A DNA stretch of 64,000 nt, from NCBI GenBank assembly GCA_928724745.1, contig CAKMXJ010000032.1:558001-622000 (forward strand), given 5' to 3'. Source of the DNA: Anthracocystis setariae (Eukaryota > Basidiomycota > Ustilaginomycetes > Ustilaginales > Ustilaginaceae). How positions within the stretch are numbered: the stretch's first letter is position 1; each line of letters opens with the position of its first letter. The translations under genes were made by a program, and so were the position numbers. Positions 1 through 10,953 of this stretch are shown piece after piece. The notes under the pieces are model-generated. The model saw only the letters and a list, made by a program, of their open reading frames with translations, was not told where the DNA came from and searched no databases.

Positions 1-1221
1 GACAGAGGGGTTAAGACAAGAAGCGTTGCCGTGAGTAACGTGCGAATTGAGCGTGGGTGCTGTTTCGGAAGCAGGAGTAGCTGTGTAGGAAGGAGGAAAG
101 CTGACAACAACGGGGACAGAAGAAGAGCTTACACTCTCAGGGTCGGGGCCCGGCCCGTTGTAGCTGAGGCTTCTCGAGAAGCTTCCTGATCGACCCAGAG
201 CATACGATGAAGATGTCGCGGTGTGGGAAGCATGGTCGTGTCGCTCAGCAGATGCATCTGCAAACCGAATCCTTCCGCGACTTGTGGATCGGCTGACACC
301 TGGTGGCGAGGAGGGTGCGCGCAAAGCGGGAGATAGAGGTGCACGTTCGAGAGGTGGAAAAGCAGAAGGGTCATGCAAATGGACGGGGTCGCCGCCAGAT
401 TGCGTCATCTCTGCGTCGCCGCCTGCGCCCATGTTGTCGACCGAGATGGTGAGCTGAGCCTGAGGTGAGCTTGTCTGCGGGTGGACAGCGGCGGCGGCGG
501 CGGCGGCGGCGGTGGTGGTGGTGGTGCTAGATGCATTTGAGCCGCTCTGTGATGCAGCGCCGAAATTGTTCATCAAACCAGTGTGCTGCCCGGATGCATC
601 AGCGCCCGGCTGCTGAGAAGCAAAAGATTGAGTAGAAGCAGCTGCGGCTGAAGCATTGTCAGAGGAAGCATCCGGGCCTGTGGTGGTGACGGTCTCTGCA
701 AGTTGTGCTGTGCACTGTGTGCAAATCGCATGAGTATCTGTTGCAGTTTGGCCTGGTTCGTCCGAGGCAATGTGACGTGCAAGCGCCACAGCGGCGGCAG
801 CATTGATGGCGGAAGTGAGGGATTGATGCGGTTGCAAGCGATGCTGGGATCGAATCGAGTCCGGTGCGAAAGCGTACGAGGATGGGCTGGGAGCTGACAG
901 AGATGCTGAGGAAGGTGTACGGTCCAGATTCAGTTGACGATCCTGAGGCGTTGGGAAGGCATCAAGCAGCTGGCCACAACGAGCGCAATTCTTGGGTTGA
1001 GCGATACTGGGAGGGTCTGGACGTCTGAGCGCATCAGTTGACGAAGTGCTACTGGAGAGATTGCTGTGTCCGTTAGAGTCAAACTGGCCCCCCGTTGCCG
1101 AAGCGTAGGCAAGTTCGGGCTGGCGTTGCTCACTGGTGGCGGACGAAGGTTGACGGTGTTCCGGCTCGGCTGGCGCCGGGGTCGAGGTGGTAGGCATGTT
1201 GAAGGACGGTCCCGGTGTCAT
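1..1221 (-). CDS. Unrecognised Ser/Ala/Thr-rich protein, 3' end cut by the window edge
   Basis: A single open frame runs from the ATG at 1221-1219 to the first base of the window without a stop (407 codons), so the gene continues to the left. The product is low-complexity and probably disordered, rich in Ser, Ala, Pro and Thr. Near residue 75 it has a CxxC pair (CARCGQ) and about 95 residues later a second pair (CTQC). Two spaced CxxC pairs could form a zinc-binding unit, but this is only a guess. A Thr-Ala homopolymer tract (about six Thr and eight Ala) is encoded by trinucleotide repeats at 488-527. The last third has SP-rich and RS-like stretches of the kind often phosphorylated. I do not recognise a family. 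A short upstream ATG (1271, minus strand) opens a four-codon uORF. Confidence 0.6.
   Translation of the reverse strand, partial: MTPGPSFNMPTTSTPAPAEPEHRQPSSATSEQRQPELAYASATGGQFDSNGHSNLSSSTSSTDALRRPDPPSIAQPKNCARCGQLLDAFPTPQDRQLNLDRTPSSASLSAPSPSSYAFAPDSIRSQHRLQPHQSLTSAINAAAAVALARHIASDEPGQTATDTHAICTQCTAQLAETVTTTGPDASSDNASAAAASTQSFASQQPGADASGQHTGLMNNFGAASQSGSNASSTTTTTAAAAAAAAVHPQTSSPQAQLTISVDNMGAGGDAEMTQSGGDPVHLHDPSAFPPLERAPLSPALRAPSSPPGVSRSTSRGRIRFADASAERHDHASHTATSSSYALGRSGSFSRSLSYNGPGPDPESVSSSSVPVVVSFPPSYTATPASETAPTLNSHVTHGNASCLNPSV
488..527. repeat. GGC/GGT trinucleotide repeat inside the partial gene
   Basis: Eight GGC-type units are followed by several GGT units on the + strand. Read on the minus strand they encode a Thr run followed by an Ala run. 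Confidence 0.8.
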
Positions 1222-2292
1222 GTTCGCACTCGATCGAGCGTATCAGAGAGATTGACTCAGATACTATGCATTTGGATCCCTTGTAAGAAGAGCGCCAGCG
1301 ATGGCGATGAAAGGATGAGTCGATCGGTCACTGCTGAACGTAGAAACGGCCACAACGACGTCAGTGAAAGTGTGGAAAAGTCGCGTGGCGATGCTGCTAA
1401 AGCATAGACGTAGCTGTGCGGTGCTAGTCTGATGAACTCGATCTGGGTGAGTTGGATCAGGACGAAGCCCTGTCACACCAGATCGAAGGAGATGCGGGGA
1501 TTGCTGCCTCGGATTCCGAAGGTTGCCAGAAAGCGCAGGCGATTGATGATCGTGTCAGAAGCGGATTTAAGCGTGCGTGTAAGAGAGAACCGGGAAAGAC
1601 GTCCAGGATCGCTTCGATTCTCGATGATGAAGGATGATGGATGACAAGCAGCGAGATGGTCAGCTGCACACGATTGGCTCCACACAATGGGTTGGCTCTA
1701 TGCGTGCCACTGGGATTGCAGGGGACAAGCGGAACAAAGTCACACAATTCATAGCTACAGCGTGAGTACTGCACTGCACTGCACTGCACTGCACTGCACT
1801 ACAGAGTCTCTGAAGCGAGAAAGAGGGTGACGCGGGCGATTCTCGGCCAAGTCCCACAAGCGGGGATTTTCAACCCAAGACGCAACGCAAGTCAGTGAAG
1901 AGGTGCCTGACTGACTCCACTCTGCAGTCGCAACCGAACTCGCAATTGTTAAATACTCTGTGAATATATGAACACAAGCGCGCTAGCAGGCTAAATCCAA
2001 ATTTTGGTCTCTGACTCTGTGTGCAGTTTCACCTGAGGGAGTCGATAGATCAGTCCAAGCTCAACCCTGCATCATCTGCATCAGCCCGCATGCAATTCGC
2101 TCCTCTCTCACTCTCTCTCACGCTGCCTCTTCCCGCGGCGTAACATGGAGTAAGGAAAAAAATTCTTTTGACTTTCTCGTCGCTCAGTTGAGATTCGTCA
2201 CCGAGACATTCGACACCATGGTTCTCCTCTTGCCCGGGCTTTCTTTGGTTTAGGGTTTGTAATTGATTGTCAAGATGAAGTAGATGTGAGGC
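1222..2292. other. Intergenic region upstream of the partial gene
   Basis: No credible gene: the open frames here are short and overlap each other on both strands. The stretch holds the promoter side of the leftward partial gene and the 3' flank of GPI1. It contains a (GCACT)6 pentanucleotide repeat at 1771-1800 and a TC-rich tract near 2098-2121. Confidence 0.6.
1771..1800. repeat. (GCACT)6 microsatellite
   Basis: Six perfect tandem copies of a five-base unit, preceded by one imperfect copy (GTACT). Intergenic. Confidence 0.9.
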
Positions 2293-4485
2293 TCATTGGC
2301 GTAGCGGTCGACCAAATACGCAACGGAGTAACATGCTGGGCACCTCGATCAGCCCGTCTACATGTTCGCCATAGCCTTCAAAGATATCGCTGATACCTAG
2401 GGGTCGAGATCGAAGTATCAAGCGCCGAGTTTTGAGCGCCAAGCCTTGCTGTGCCAAATCTGTGACTTGGCCAGCCTCTTGCAGCCATACACCGGCCGGC
2501 AGTCTGTGTGCATCCTTGAAACGCAACAAAAGCGCAAACAGCGGCAGATGGTTGAGCAGACCTAAAGCCGTGCCCACCACACCAACCTCGAAACTTACCA
2601 CAGCGAGTCTGATCAGCCCGAAAGCAAGATAGTAGACGTACACTGTTGGAAACAGGAAGGCAGTCAAGGTGAACAGCAGTGTGCCCAAGAGCAACTGGTC
2701 CAGTTCATAACTTGCATCGTCTAATCGACCTCCACGCAGTGCATTCCTCTTCTTGCCTCGAAACACATCGAAGAGCGCTGAAAGCACGTAGACAAATGCA
2801 CGAAGCATCCTGAACGAAATGGTGTAGAAAAGTGTGATGTGCAGTGTAAAGATCGAGATCAGATCTTGCAACAGACACAGAACCATGGTCACGCCCATGC
2901 ATCTGCCAACGAACGCCATGATGACGACAACGGTTTCCAAGCGAGGAAGCAAGTGTGCAAGTGCCTGTGCGTGCCAAGCGATGGCGAGCGACGAGTAGGC
3001 ATCACTGAAGAAGAGCGAAAGCTCAGTATTGAGTTTCAGACCCGCTGGCCAGTTGCCGAGCCACGATAGAAGCCAGAGCATCAATGGTAGCGAATATTGC
3101 TCCACAAGCCTGCGGCATGCGTTGGCAAGCAAAGACCTGTTAAGTACGAGCAAGAGGCCAGCTGCGTTACCAAGAATAACATCGTTTGCGATGAGCCAGA
3201 CGGCATTCCACAACCCAATATAGGGTGCAGCGATCATATCGATGGGAAGCTTCTGTTGCTTTCGGAGGCGTCGCAAACGCGATGCTAGACGTGGAGCAAC
3301 AACCAACTGTGAGATGCGCACGTCGAGCTGTCTGGCACATGCCGAGATAGACGTGAGCCGCAGCGGTGATGCTTGACGTCGTCTTGTAACAGGATGAGGT
3401 ACAACGCCATCGATCAACACCGAAGGATCTGTGGGAGTGTACAGCGGAAATCGCAGTGCGCTTTGGAAGGCAAGGGTAACAGTGGTCACAACATTACCAA
3501 AGTGCACCAGAAATGAAACGTGACCAGGAGCTTGCTTGGAGTTCGACGTGTTTGAATTCGGTCCAGTCTCAACGCCGTTGGTATTGTTGGTGGCACCTGC
3601 AAAGTAGTCGGGACGTTGTTCTTCAACATAAAGCCGATTGATCAGCTCAATAGCACCGCGAAGCGCAGCACCTCTGGGCAGGAGGCGTCCTTGCTCTAGG
3701 ATGCAACGACGCGACCGCCAGTGCTCTGGATCGAGGCAAAGCAGCTGCCAAAACTTGGCCTGCAGCTTCGATGGCGCAGAGTTCAAGGCCATCAATGCCG
3801 AAAGATCAGATAGCTGATCATCAGGCCGGAGAAGCGCGCTCGCAGTCGCAACCAGCCTCATCCCTGAGACGGGTGCCATTTGAAGCGACTCGAGCGCAAA
3901 GTACTGCAGCATCTCTGTGTTGGGTACAGAGTAGCGAATGAGGCTCAATGCACATGGTGCGCTATCACTGCTCACTTTGCCCGGGTGAGATTGACCTGAT
4001 GAGCCGTTCATGGAACGATTGTCGCTGAAACGAACGGACAAGATGGCTGGGAGAACATCTGGTGCAGATGCTTCAAGCGCTGTGAGCCAAATTGGAGAGT
4101 CGATGGAGATGGAGCAGGTCGACGCTGATGCTGATGCTGATGCTGATGCTGATGCTGATGAATAGCTGCCAACGAGCATGCAGCCCTTCGATCTGGCTTG
4201 AGGGACGAAGTCATCGATGTGGCTGGATGTTACCGTCCCGATGACAACAAGAGCTGCCTCGCACGGGTGACCGTGAATGATGGAACCGACCAAGAACGTG
4301 GTCGTGCCCTTGTCCTGGTGCGGTTTTGAGCAGATGTTGGGGAGTTTGCGACAGGCTAGGTCGTTGAGCTTATCAGGCCAAAAGACAAGTAAGCTATCGA
4401 CAGCTGCCGGATGAAGACTTGCTCCGGCGTTTTGTTCAAGTGGCTTCGACTTGATGTCATTGGGGAGAGCTTCAACATGAGACAT
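2293..4485 (-). CDS. GPI1: GPI-GlcNAc transferase complex subunit Gpi1/PIG-Q
   Basis: This 730-residue protein matches the Gpi1/PIG-Q family, which stabilises the ER complex that adds GlcNAc to phosphatidylinositol, the first step of GPI-anchor synthesis. The family signature is in the C-terminal third: several hydrophobic segments, a FPTVYVYYLAF-like helix, then a loop ending in HLPLFALLLRFKD. The N-terminal half is variable and soluble, as in other Gpi1 proteins, and carries an (Ala-Ser)n run near residues 110-122. The ATG at 4485 is the first in the frame. The frame is intronless. It is transcribed away from the methylmalonate-semialdehyde dehydrogenase gene. The family call rests on the C-terminal membrane region; the N-terminus adds nothing. 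Confidence 0.85.
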   Translation of the reverse strand: MSHVEALPNDIKSKPLEQNAGASLHPAAVDSLLVFWPDKLNDLACRKLPNICSKPHQDKGTTTFLVGSIIHGHPCEAALVVIGTVTSSHIDDFVPQARSKGCMLVGSYSSASASASASASASTCSISIDSPIWLTALEASAPDVLPAILSVRFSDNRSMNGSSGQSHPGKVSSDSAPCALSLIRYSVPNTEMLQYFALESLQMAPVSGMRLVATASALLRPDDQLSDLSALMALNSAPSKLQAKFWQLLCLDPEHWRSRRCILEQGRLLPRGAALRGAIELINRLYVEEQRPDYFAGATNNTNGVETGPNSNTSNSKQAPGHVSFLVHFGNVVTTVTLAFQSALRFPLYTPTDPSVLIDGVVPHPVTRRRQASPLRLTSISACARQLDVRISQLVVAPRLASRLRRLRKQQKLPIDMIAAPYIGLWNAVWLIANDVILGNAAGLLLVLNRSLLANACRRLVEQYSLPLMLWLLSWLGNWPAGLKLNTELSLFFSDAYSSLAIAWHAQALAHLLPRLETVVVIMAFVGRCMGVTMVLCLLQDLISIFTLHITLFYTISFRMLRAFVYVLSALFDVFRGKKRNALRGGRLDDASYELDQLLLGTLLFTLTAFLFPTVYVYYLAFGLIRLAVVSFEVGVVGTALGLLNHLPLFALLLRFKDAHRLPAGVWLQEAGQVTDLAQQGLALKTRRLILRSRPLGISDIFEGYGEHVDGLIEVPSMLLRCVFGRPLRQ
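4124..4160. repeat. (GCTGAT)n hexanucleotide repeat in GPI1
   Basis: About six tandem six-base units. On the minus strand they encode an Ala-Ser repeat in the variable N-terminal half of Gpi1, so length changes would keep frame. Confidence 0.85.
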
Positions 4486-5727
4486 TCTGCAGACGAGGCT
4501 CTACCACGACCTCGAAAGACGACGCGGAGAAGTTGGAGCAACGGTTGCGGTTGACATAAGCATCTGGAAGTAGATGGTAATTGTGTATCTGGAACAACAA
4601 GAGCGAGAACGATGAAGGCGAGTCAGTTTACTGTCGCGAAGCGATGATCGTATGCACCCGCTTTCTAGCCATAGCAAAGAAAGAATGGGGTTGGCTCCTT
4701 GTGTGATCAGCCAAAAAAGGCAATAAAATGGTTGTCCTCTGACCCTCTGAGCATGATTTTCTCAGAGGTATTTCGGATCAGGTCTGTGAAAGTTGTTCTC
4801 ATCCTGTAGACATGGAGGTGTTTCAAGAAGAAGAGACTTACTGTGTGGAAAGTCACCACCAGATGACAAGGTCAAATGAGGAAGCTGGTGGTGGTAGTGG
4901 TGAGAAGGGAGAGAAGAAGTTCTCGCTTCTGCAGCTCAAAGTTTTCTGTGCAATGGTTTTGTTTTCGACTACTCTGGGCGTGCCGACTGCGGAAAGTGAT
5001 CTGCAAAAGTGACTATAATCCAGCAAGCAAAAATTTGTGTGTTCGAACGATCTTACAACGTAACTTTGGCTGCCTCGTCCTCATAGCCCTTCCGTGAGTT
5101 AGGCTTGAACGAACGATGGAGCCATTCCACTCGACAGGATTCGTCGTATACATTCTTTCCTCAAGATCGTCAATGTTGATGCCAAGGGAGATGCGACACC
5201 TGTCGATAAGTGTCGGTCATATGCTCGGTCTCTAGCGGCTCTTATAACGGCATCCAACAGATCTCTTGCTGCATGAGCCCATCGGGATTAGGATCAGACG
5301 TGACAGCTCGAACGGCTAGAAATCCGGCAGCATGAGGCACGTCCGGTAGCCAAAAGATGCCGGAAACGCGCGCCAACATCCGGCCACTATATCCGATAAG
5401 TTCTCCAGCGCAACAGCCGCCCTATTGCAGTACAGTACAGTATGACACTTCCCCATTCTGCGTTCCCTTCTGCCGTCCTGGCCCTCCCGCTTGATCTCCG
5501 TTTACCCCGTGCACACCGTGCACAACGTCTCTATCAATCTTAGCCCGGTCACAGGATCACGACAGATTTTCAGACCAACTCGACGTCAACTCCGATTCCT
5601 GCGTCCGTCTTCTTCCTAACTTTAGCTTCGCTCGATCAAGTTCATAATCTTACAACATCTGTCATCGCGATCCGATCCCTTCTTCTACACCATCATCATC
5701 CTTTCGGCGGCACAGACACTTGCAAAG
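4486..5727. promoter_or_regulatory. Divergent GPI1 / MMSDH intergenic region
   Basis: About 1.2 kb between two diverging genes with no convincing ORF. The last 283 bases (5445-5727) contain no ATG on the + strand and are CT-rich, which fits the 5' leader of the dehydrogenase gene. A GCAGTACAGTACAGTA word lies at 5427-5442. Confidence 0.6.
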
Positions 5728-7413
5728 ATGCGTTCCGCAACATTCATCCGTGCCTATTCCAAGGCTATCAACGCACGACGCTTGTCCACTTCGGCGACCG
5801 CTAGCCTCGCGGCTCCCGCTGCTGCTGCTGCCTCCGGTGCTGCCAAGGCTCAGCTCAGCCAGGTCGCTCTCTCCCGAGCCAAAGACGTCGAGTCCAAGTG
5901 GCAGGGAACTTCGGTCCTCGGTGGAACCACCAAAAACTACATCGACGGCAAGTTTGTCGAATCCTCCACGCCTTCGTGGCTAGATGTCAACGACCCCTCC
6001 ACCCAGGCCCTCCTCTCCAAGGTTCCTCTGACCACTGCTTCCGAGTTTGATGCAGCCGTCGCTAACGCCGAGGCTGCTTTCCCTGCCTGGAGGGAGACCA
6101 GCTTGCTCAGCCGACAGCAGGTCATGTTTAAGCTGCAAGCTCTGCTGCGCGAACACATGGACGACATTGCCAACTCGATTGTTCTCGAGCAAGGCAAGAC
6201 CTTCGCCGATGCCAAGGGCGACGTTCTCCGTGGTCTTCAAGTCGTCGAAGTTGCTTGTGGTATCACCTCTACCCTGATGGAGGAGCGAATCGAGGTTTCC
6301 AAGGACATGGACACCTACGCCCGCCGCGAACCCCTCGGTGTCACTGCCGCCATCGCCCCTTTCAACTTCCCTGCCATGATCCCTCTCTGGTCCATCCCTA
6401 TGGCTACCGTAACAGGCAACACCCTCATTCTCAAGCCCTCGGAGCGCGTTCCAGGTGCCTCGATGATCATTACTGAGCTCTGCGAGCGAGCTGGTATGCC
6501 TAAGGGAGTTCTCAACGTCGTCAACGGTGCCGTCGATACTGTCAACGCTATCTGCGACGACCCTCGCATCAAGGCCATCTCGTTTGTCGGCTCGGACCGC
6601 GCCGGTTCGCACATCTACCACCGTGGTACGGCCAATGGCAAGCGCGTCCAAGCGAACCTCGGCGCCAAGAACCACTGCATCCTGATGCCTGATGCCAACA
6701 AAAACTTCGCCCTCAACTCGGTCGCCGGCGCTGCCTTTGGTGCTGCTGGTCAACGTTGCATGGCCCTCTCGGTCGTCGTTGCCGTGGGCGAGGCTCAGGC
6801 CTGGATCCCGGAGCTGGTGGAGCGAGCTAAGCAGCTCAAGGTTTCGGGCGGATTCGAGGAGGGTGCTGATCTCGGTCCGCTCATCTCGCCTCAAGCTAGG
6901 GACCGCGTGCGCTCGCTCACCAGGAGCGTCAACGAGGAAGGTGGAAAGGTTCTGCTCGATGGAACCGACTTTGTCTGCCCCGAGTACCCCAACGGAAACT
7001 TTGTCGGTCCCTCGGTTGTCGAAGCTGGTCCGGGAATGAAGGCGTACGATCAAGAAATCTTTGGACCTACGCTCGTCGTTGTCAAGGCCGACACTCTTGA
7101 TCAAGCCATCGAATACATCAACAAGAACAAGTACGGCAACGGCGCAGCTATTTTCACCACCAACGGTGCCACCGCCAGGAAGTTTGAGAAGAACGTCAAT
7201 GCCGGCCAGCTCGGCGTCAACGTCCCCGTCCCCGTTCCTCTGCCCATGTTCGCCTGGTCCGGTAACAAGGGTAGTGTGCTTGGTGATATCGGATTCTACG
7301 GAAAGTCGGCTTTGAACTTTTACACCAGCTTCAAGACCAGCACTTCGCTTTGGAGGTCCGACGATGCTAAGATGAGCGAAAGGGCTTCCGTCAACATGCC
7401 CACCATGTCTTGA
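5728..7413 (+). CDS. Mitochondrial methylmalonate-semialdehyde dehydrogenase (acylating), ALDH6 family
   Basis: A 561-residue intronless frame of the aldehyde dehydrogenase superfamily. The ALDH6-type motif GQRCMALS carries the catalytic cysteine at residue 344, and the [15 protein letters not shown] motif holds the oxyanion-hole Asn. The first 30 residues are rich in Arg, Ser and Ala with no acidic residues, as in a mitochondrial targeting sequence. In this family the enzyme converts malonate or methylmalonate semialdehyde to acetyl- or propionyl-CoA, using NAD+ and CoA, in valine and pyrimidine breakdown. Length is slightly above the roughly 535 residues of the animal enzyme because of the leader and a short C-terminal tail. 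Codon use is strongly C-biased, suggesting good expression. The large open frames antisense to it are shadows. Confidence 0.93.
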   Translation: MRSATFIRAYSKAINARRLSTSATASLAAPAAAAASGAAKAQLSQVALSRAKDVESKWQGTSVLGGTTKNYIDGKFVESSTPSWLDVNDPSTQALLSKVPLTTASEFDAAVANAEAAFPAWRETSLLSRQQVMFKLQALLREHMDDIANSIVLEQGKTFADAKGDVLRGLQVVEVACGITSTLMEERIEVSKDMDTYARREPLGVTAAIAPFNFPAMIPLWSIPMATVTGNTLILKPSERVPGASMIITELCERAGMPKGVLNVVNGAVDTVNAICDDPRIKAISFVGSDRAGSHIYHRGTANGKRVQANLGAKNHCILMPDANKNFALNSVAGAAFGAAGQRCMALSVVVAVGEAQAWIPELVERAKQLKVSGGFEEGADLGPLISPQARDRVRSLTRSVNEEGGKVLLDGTDFVCPEYPNGNFVGPSVVEAGPGMKAYDQEIFGPTLVVVKADTLDQAIEYINKNKYGNGAAIFTTNGATARKFEKNVNAGQLGVNVPVPVPLPMFAWSGNKGSVLGDIGFYGKSALNFYTSFKTSTSLWRSDDAKMSERASVNMPTMS

Positions 7414-7549
7414 TCAGTCCCAAGCGGTTCGTGGTAGCCAGGCTTGTGCTCAAATGTCAACTTTGTTCCATACGGGGAGGTTTCTCAGCCATGGATGTGA
7501 TGAGCAAAACCCCATGCGGGTGTAACATTTGTTTTCAAGCGAGTGTGGT
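7414..7549. other. Convergent 3' region, MMSDH and PRO1
   Basis: Only 136 bases separate the two stop codons, so the two 3' UTRs probably overlap. Confidence 0.6.
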
Positions 7550-9100
7550 TTATGCTGTGGTTTGCGGATCAGGCAACGTGAGCGTATGCAAAGCGACCTG
7601 GTCTGTGAGGTAATCCGAATCGGCATATCCGAGCACGGACGAGATCTGGGACGTCTTGATCCCCTTAATCCTCTCGCTCTCTATGCTTGTATAGTTGGCT
7701 AGGGCTCTTCCGACTTCGACCAGTTGCCATTCCCAATCCTCTCCTTCGCGATCCTTGTCTTGGACCGTCTCTGTTGTCAGAGGACTTGATTGGATGGGTG
7801 TGTGGTATTTCCTCAACGAATCGATTACCGGTGGGGTCCTAGTTCCACTGACGGGGGTCTCGGAGTCGCTCCTGAGGAGGTATTGTCCCAACGAGCGAGC
7901 GGATGCACTGAGTGGCTCTCCCTGTTCCAACCCCGTGAGATGCGGTATGTTCTTGGAGATGCGTCGTCGTACGACTAGCCTTATAGCTTGCATGCGTTCC
8001 CAATTGCCTTCGACACCCACTACGCCTGCGGGTAGTAGTCTTCCTCCCGAATCCGCGCGTGCAATCCTCCTGAAGGCACCTTCGTCGATGATCAGCGATC
8101 CAGCCGGATGCAGCGCATGAAGGATGCTCCATTTCCGAGACGACATCGGGTTGGGCTTGGGTAGGAAGATCGTATGTGCTGGTGCGTCCAACGGTGGATA
8201 CCCGATCAAATGCTCCTCTTCATCCTCAGCGAGGGACGAGACGGAAGACGCAAGCGAGTCCATCTTGATTCCACCGGACTCTACAGAAGTTTGCGGAATG
8301 CCCTTGGCAACCACTTTGATCATGTTCTCCGGATGCTCCCCGTTGAGAATGACGGTTGCGACGCCGGCGGCGGTGGCAAGTTCGGCTGCGATCAGCTTGG
8401 TCTGCATACCTCCCGTGCCGAAACTTGAGCCCATGGTGGCGACCGAGACTGCTTTTCTCGCGGCTGCTACGTCTGGGACGACGCCCAGACGTCTGGCGTT
8501 CGGATCGGATCGAGGGTTGCCGGTGTAGAGTCCATCAACATCGGTGCAGAGGAACAGATAGTCGGCGTCGACAAGGCCGGCCGTGATGGCGGAAAGGGTA
8601 TCATTGTCACCAAACCTGAGTTCGGATACCGAGACGGTGTCATTCTCGTTGACGATCGGGATCGCGTTGAACGAAGACATGAGTGTATTCAAGGTTGTCC
8701 TGGCATTGTTGTATCTCGGTCTATCTGCGATATCGTTTCTGGTCAACAGGACCTGGGCTACGTCGATGCCGACGGTTCCGAACAACGAATCCCAAAGCGC
8801 GATGAGTCGGAGTTGACCGAGCGCAGCAAGCGCCTGACGCTCACCAACCGATTTGGGCTTCTCGTTGATACCCATGCGGATCCGCCCCATGCCGATGGCA
8901 CCAGAGCAGACGATAACGACCTTGTGTCCGAGCGAGCGGAGCGTGTGGCACGTCTCAACGAGGGAAGAAAGGATGGCGATTTTCGGGAGTTGGGTTGACT
9001 CGTGAATGATGGAGGAGGTGCCGAGTTTGATGACGATGGTTTTGGAGGTGGAAGGCCCCGCTGCGGAGGCCGCATTCGTAGATGGGACGGTTCCCGTCAT
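7550..9100 (-). CDS. PRO1: Glutamate 5-kinase with C-terminal PUA domain
   Basis: A 516-residue intronless frame. The N-terminal amino-acid-kinase domain has VIKLGTSS (phosphate-binding loop), VCSGAIGMG, NENDTVS and FGDNDTLSA, all typical of glutamate 5-kinase. A PUA domain follows, with GSLIIDEGA and LLPAGVVGVEG, closing with an IKG...LGY motif near the C-terminus. In the family the enzyme phosphorylates glutamate with ATP as the first, proline-inhibited step of proline synthesis in the cytosol. It is longer than the roughly 428-residue yeast protein because of a linker of about 50 residues between kinase and PUA and a polar insert inside the PUA region. It converges with the dehydrogenase gene and lies upstream of RFC2 on the same strand. 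Confidence 0.93.
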   Translation of the reverse strand: MTGTVPSTNAASAAGPSTSKTIVIKLGTSSIIHESTQLPKIAILSSLVETCHTLRSLGHKVVIVCSGAIGMGRIRMGINEKPKSVGERQALAALGQLRLIALWDSLFGTVGIDVAQVLLTRNDIADRPRYNNARTTLNTLMSSFNAIPIVNENDTVSVSELRFGDNDTLSAITAGLVDADYLFLCTDVDGLYTGNPRSDPNARRLGVVPDVAAARKAVSVATMGSSFGTGGMQTKLIAAELATAAGVATVILNGEHPENMIKVVAKGIPQTSVESGGIKMDSLASSVSSLAEDEEEHLIGYPPLDAPAHTIFLPKPNPMSSRKWSILHALHPAGSLIIDEGAFRRIARADSGGRLLPAGVVGVEGNWERMQAIRLVVRRRISKNIPHLTGLEQGEPLSASARSLGQYLLRSDSETPVSGTRTPPVIDSLRKYHTPIQSSPLTTETVQDKDREGEDWEWQLVEVGRALANYTSIESERIKGIKTSQISSVLGYADSDYLTDQVALHTLTLPDPQTTA

Positions 9101-9479
9101 ATTTGAATGATGACCGGGCTGTGCTGAGGTGTTGCGATGGTGGTTGATGATGCCCAGAAGAAATGCTGTGGAAGCATGCGTGCGCCAGGCTTCTGAAAGG
9201 AGGGTCCGTGTGACTCGCCTGCTTATGCACTCACACTTTACGGTGTGATTTTGATTTCTTGTTGCGAAATCAAATTAGCCGAGGAATATTCCGATGCGAC
9301 CCCAAGTTGGCGCTTGACCCTTCAAATGTTGTCGAGTGATGCATGATCATAGCTTTCATTGATGTAGAGCTAGGCTAGTATAGTAATACAAACAGTGAGC
9401 TGTATAAGATTCACAGTGAACAGGTAAGAGGGCTCTGAGAAGGTCCAGTGGAGGAGCTGGCAAGGATGGTGTCGATGCT
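9101..9479. other. Intergenic, PRO1 upstream and RFC2 downstream
   Basis: About 380 bases with no gene. It should hold the PRO1 promoter and the RFC2 3' end. I see no repeat or distinctive site. Confidence 0.5.
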
Positions 9480-10722
9480 TCAAACGTAAGCCTTGCCATC
9501 GGTCGCAACAACCTCTTGCAACCTGAGACACAAATTCCAAAGCTGCAACTCCTCGTCGCCTCCATCCGTCAATCCTTTGTCCATTTCTGCCATCAGAAGC
9601 GCAGCCTTTGCCTTGATCTTTGCCAGCAATGTGGGATGACCGATCACATAGTCGTGCAGCTGTATCAACAGTTGCGTGATGGAATACCCCTCCCTTGCGA
9701 GTTGCCTGACCTGTTGGCGAATTCGGTCGAACACATCTTGCTTTTTGGTGGAGGTGACGGGATCCATCTCAACGTCGTCATCGGTGGTGTACGCTTCGAT
9801 ACCGAGAGCTTCTGCGAGGGAAGAGATGACGTGGGAGGGAACTACGCCGGCGATTTCGACGATGGAGTTGGAGGTGATTGCGGATTTGGTGTCAGTGGAG
9901 ATGGAATGCAAACGAGAGGCTGATTGGAGGTAGGTGATTGCGCGACGAAGATCACCATCAGAGGTAGAGATGAGAGTGTCGAGGACGTTTGAGTCTTCAA
10001 AGGAGACAGATTCGGCAGATGCGATGCTTTCGAGTCGAGTCTTTGTGGAAGAAGTGTCCAGCGACCTAAAGCGGAACTTGCTGCAACGAGATGCGAGAGG
10101 CTCGATGATTCTATGATGTATCGAAGGGAGGAGTGCGAGAAAGGATGTCAGTTCCTTGCTGTATTCCAATGAGATAGGCTGCAAGCTCCTAGACTTACCT
10201 TGTAACGTAGTTGCAAACCAGACAGAATCGGGTGATCCTACTGTACTGTTCCATAATTCTCCTGAGCGCGCTTTGGGCATCCTGGGTCATACTATCGGCT
10301 TCGTCCAAGATGATGATTTTGAAAGGCGGGCAGGGGAAGCCTTGTTTGGGATTTGTGACGGCTAGCTTTGCAAAATTCTTGATCTTCTCCCTGACTACGG
10401 TGATGCCTCTCTCGTCGGACGCATTCAGCTCCAATACCCTCGACTTCATCAATTCCGGACCAAACAATTGCCTTGCCAAGGCTAGAATGGTGGAAGTCTT
10501 TCCGGTACCGGGAGGTCCATAGAAGAGCATGTGCGGAAGATTGTTGGACATGAGTGTCTTTTTGAGCACGGCAACGGTATGTTCTTGCGCTGCGACATCG
10601 TCGATGGTTTTAGGGCGGTACTTCTCCACCCAGGGTCGGGAGGCGGCTTTTTCTTTGGCGAGTTTCTCCTTCTGCGCGGCTTGGCCGGCATTGTGGGCCT
10701 TTGTAGCCTGTTGCAAAAACAT
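9480..10722 (-). CDS. RFC2: Replication factor C small subunit (yeast Rfc2 / human RFC4 type)
   Basis: Two exons, join(9480..10110,10199..10722), with an 88-nt intron (GTAAGT donor, CATAG acceptor). Splicing joins CNYVTR to [14 protein letters not shown] and gives 384 residues. The AAA+ clamp-loader features are all present: [10 protein letters not shown] (Walker A), IILDEADSM (Walker B) and the SRC arginine-finger motif. The wording [18 protein letters not shown] and [16 protein letters not shown] fits yeast Rfc2 better than the other small subunits. In the complex it helps load PCNA onto primed DNA. The gene is head to head with the CAF-1 large subunit gene. The ATG at 10722 gives a short charged N-terminus before the conserved core. 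Confidence 0.93.
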
Positions 10723-10947
10723 GGTTCTGTGTGTGCGTGCAAGTTGATAGCGATGGGAGGAAGGAGGACTGGGTCAGACGTGGAGGGTGGGAGGCATTTC
10801 TTTGCGTAAGGTGTGGAGTGTCAGTGGTGAGTGTTGCTTTTCTGAGCGTGCGGCGTTGCTGAGTCGGTCTCGCACGGGTGTCACCTGAATTACAGAATTT
10901 TGGCAAAAGTGGAGCGGAAGAACAACTTTCAGGACTGTAGACGCGCG

Positions 10948-10953
10948 ACGCGT
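10948..10953. promoter_or_regulatory. MCB box ACGCGT
   Basis: A perfect palindromic MCB core within an ACGCGCGACGCGTAAA context, about 230 bases upstream of the RFC2 ATG. In ascomycete yeasts this is the MBF-binding site of G1/S genes; the same role here is inferred. Confidence 0.55.

Noticed and set aside
4812..5012. 66-codon ORF in the GPI1/MMSDH intergenic region
   Set aside because: Short, without motifs, and overlapped by another frame of similar length.
5980..7104. 374-codon open frame antisense to the MMSDH gene
   Set aside because: It mirrors the C-biased codon use of the real gene and encodes no recognisable motif; a shadow.
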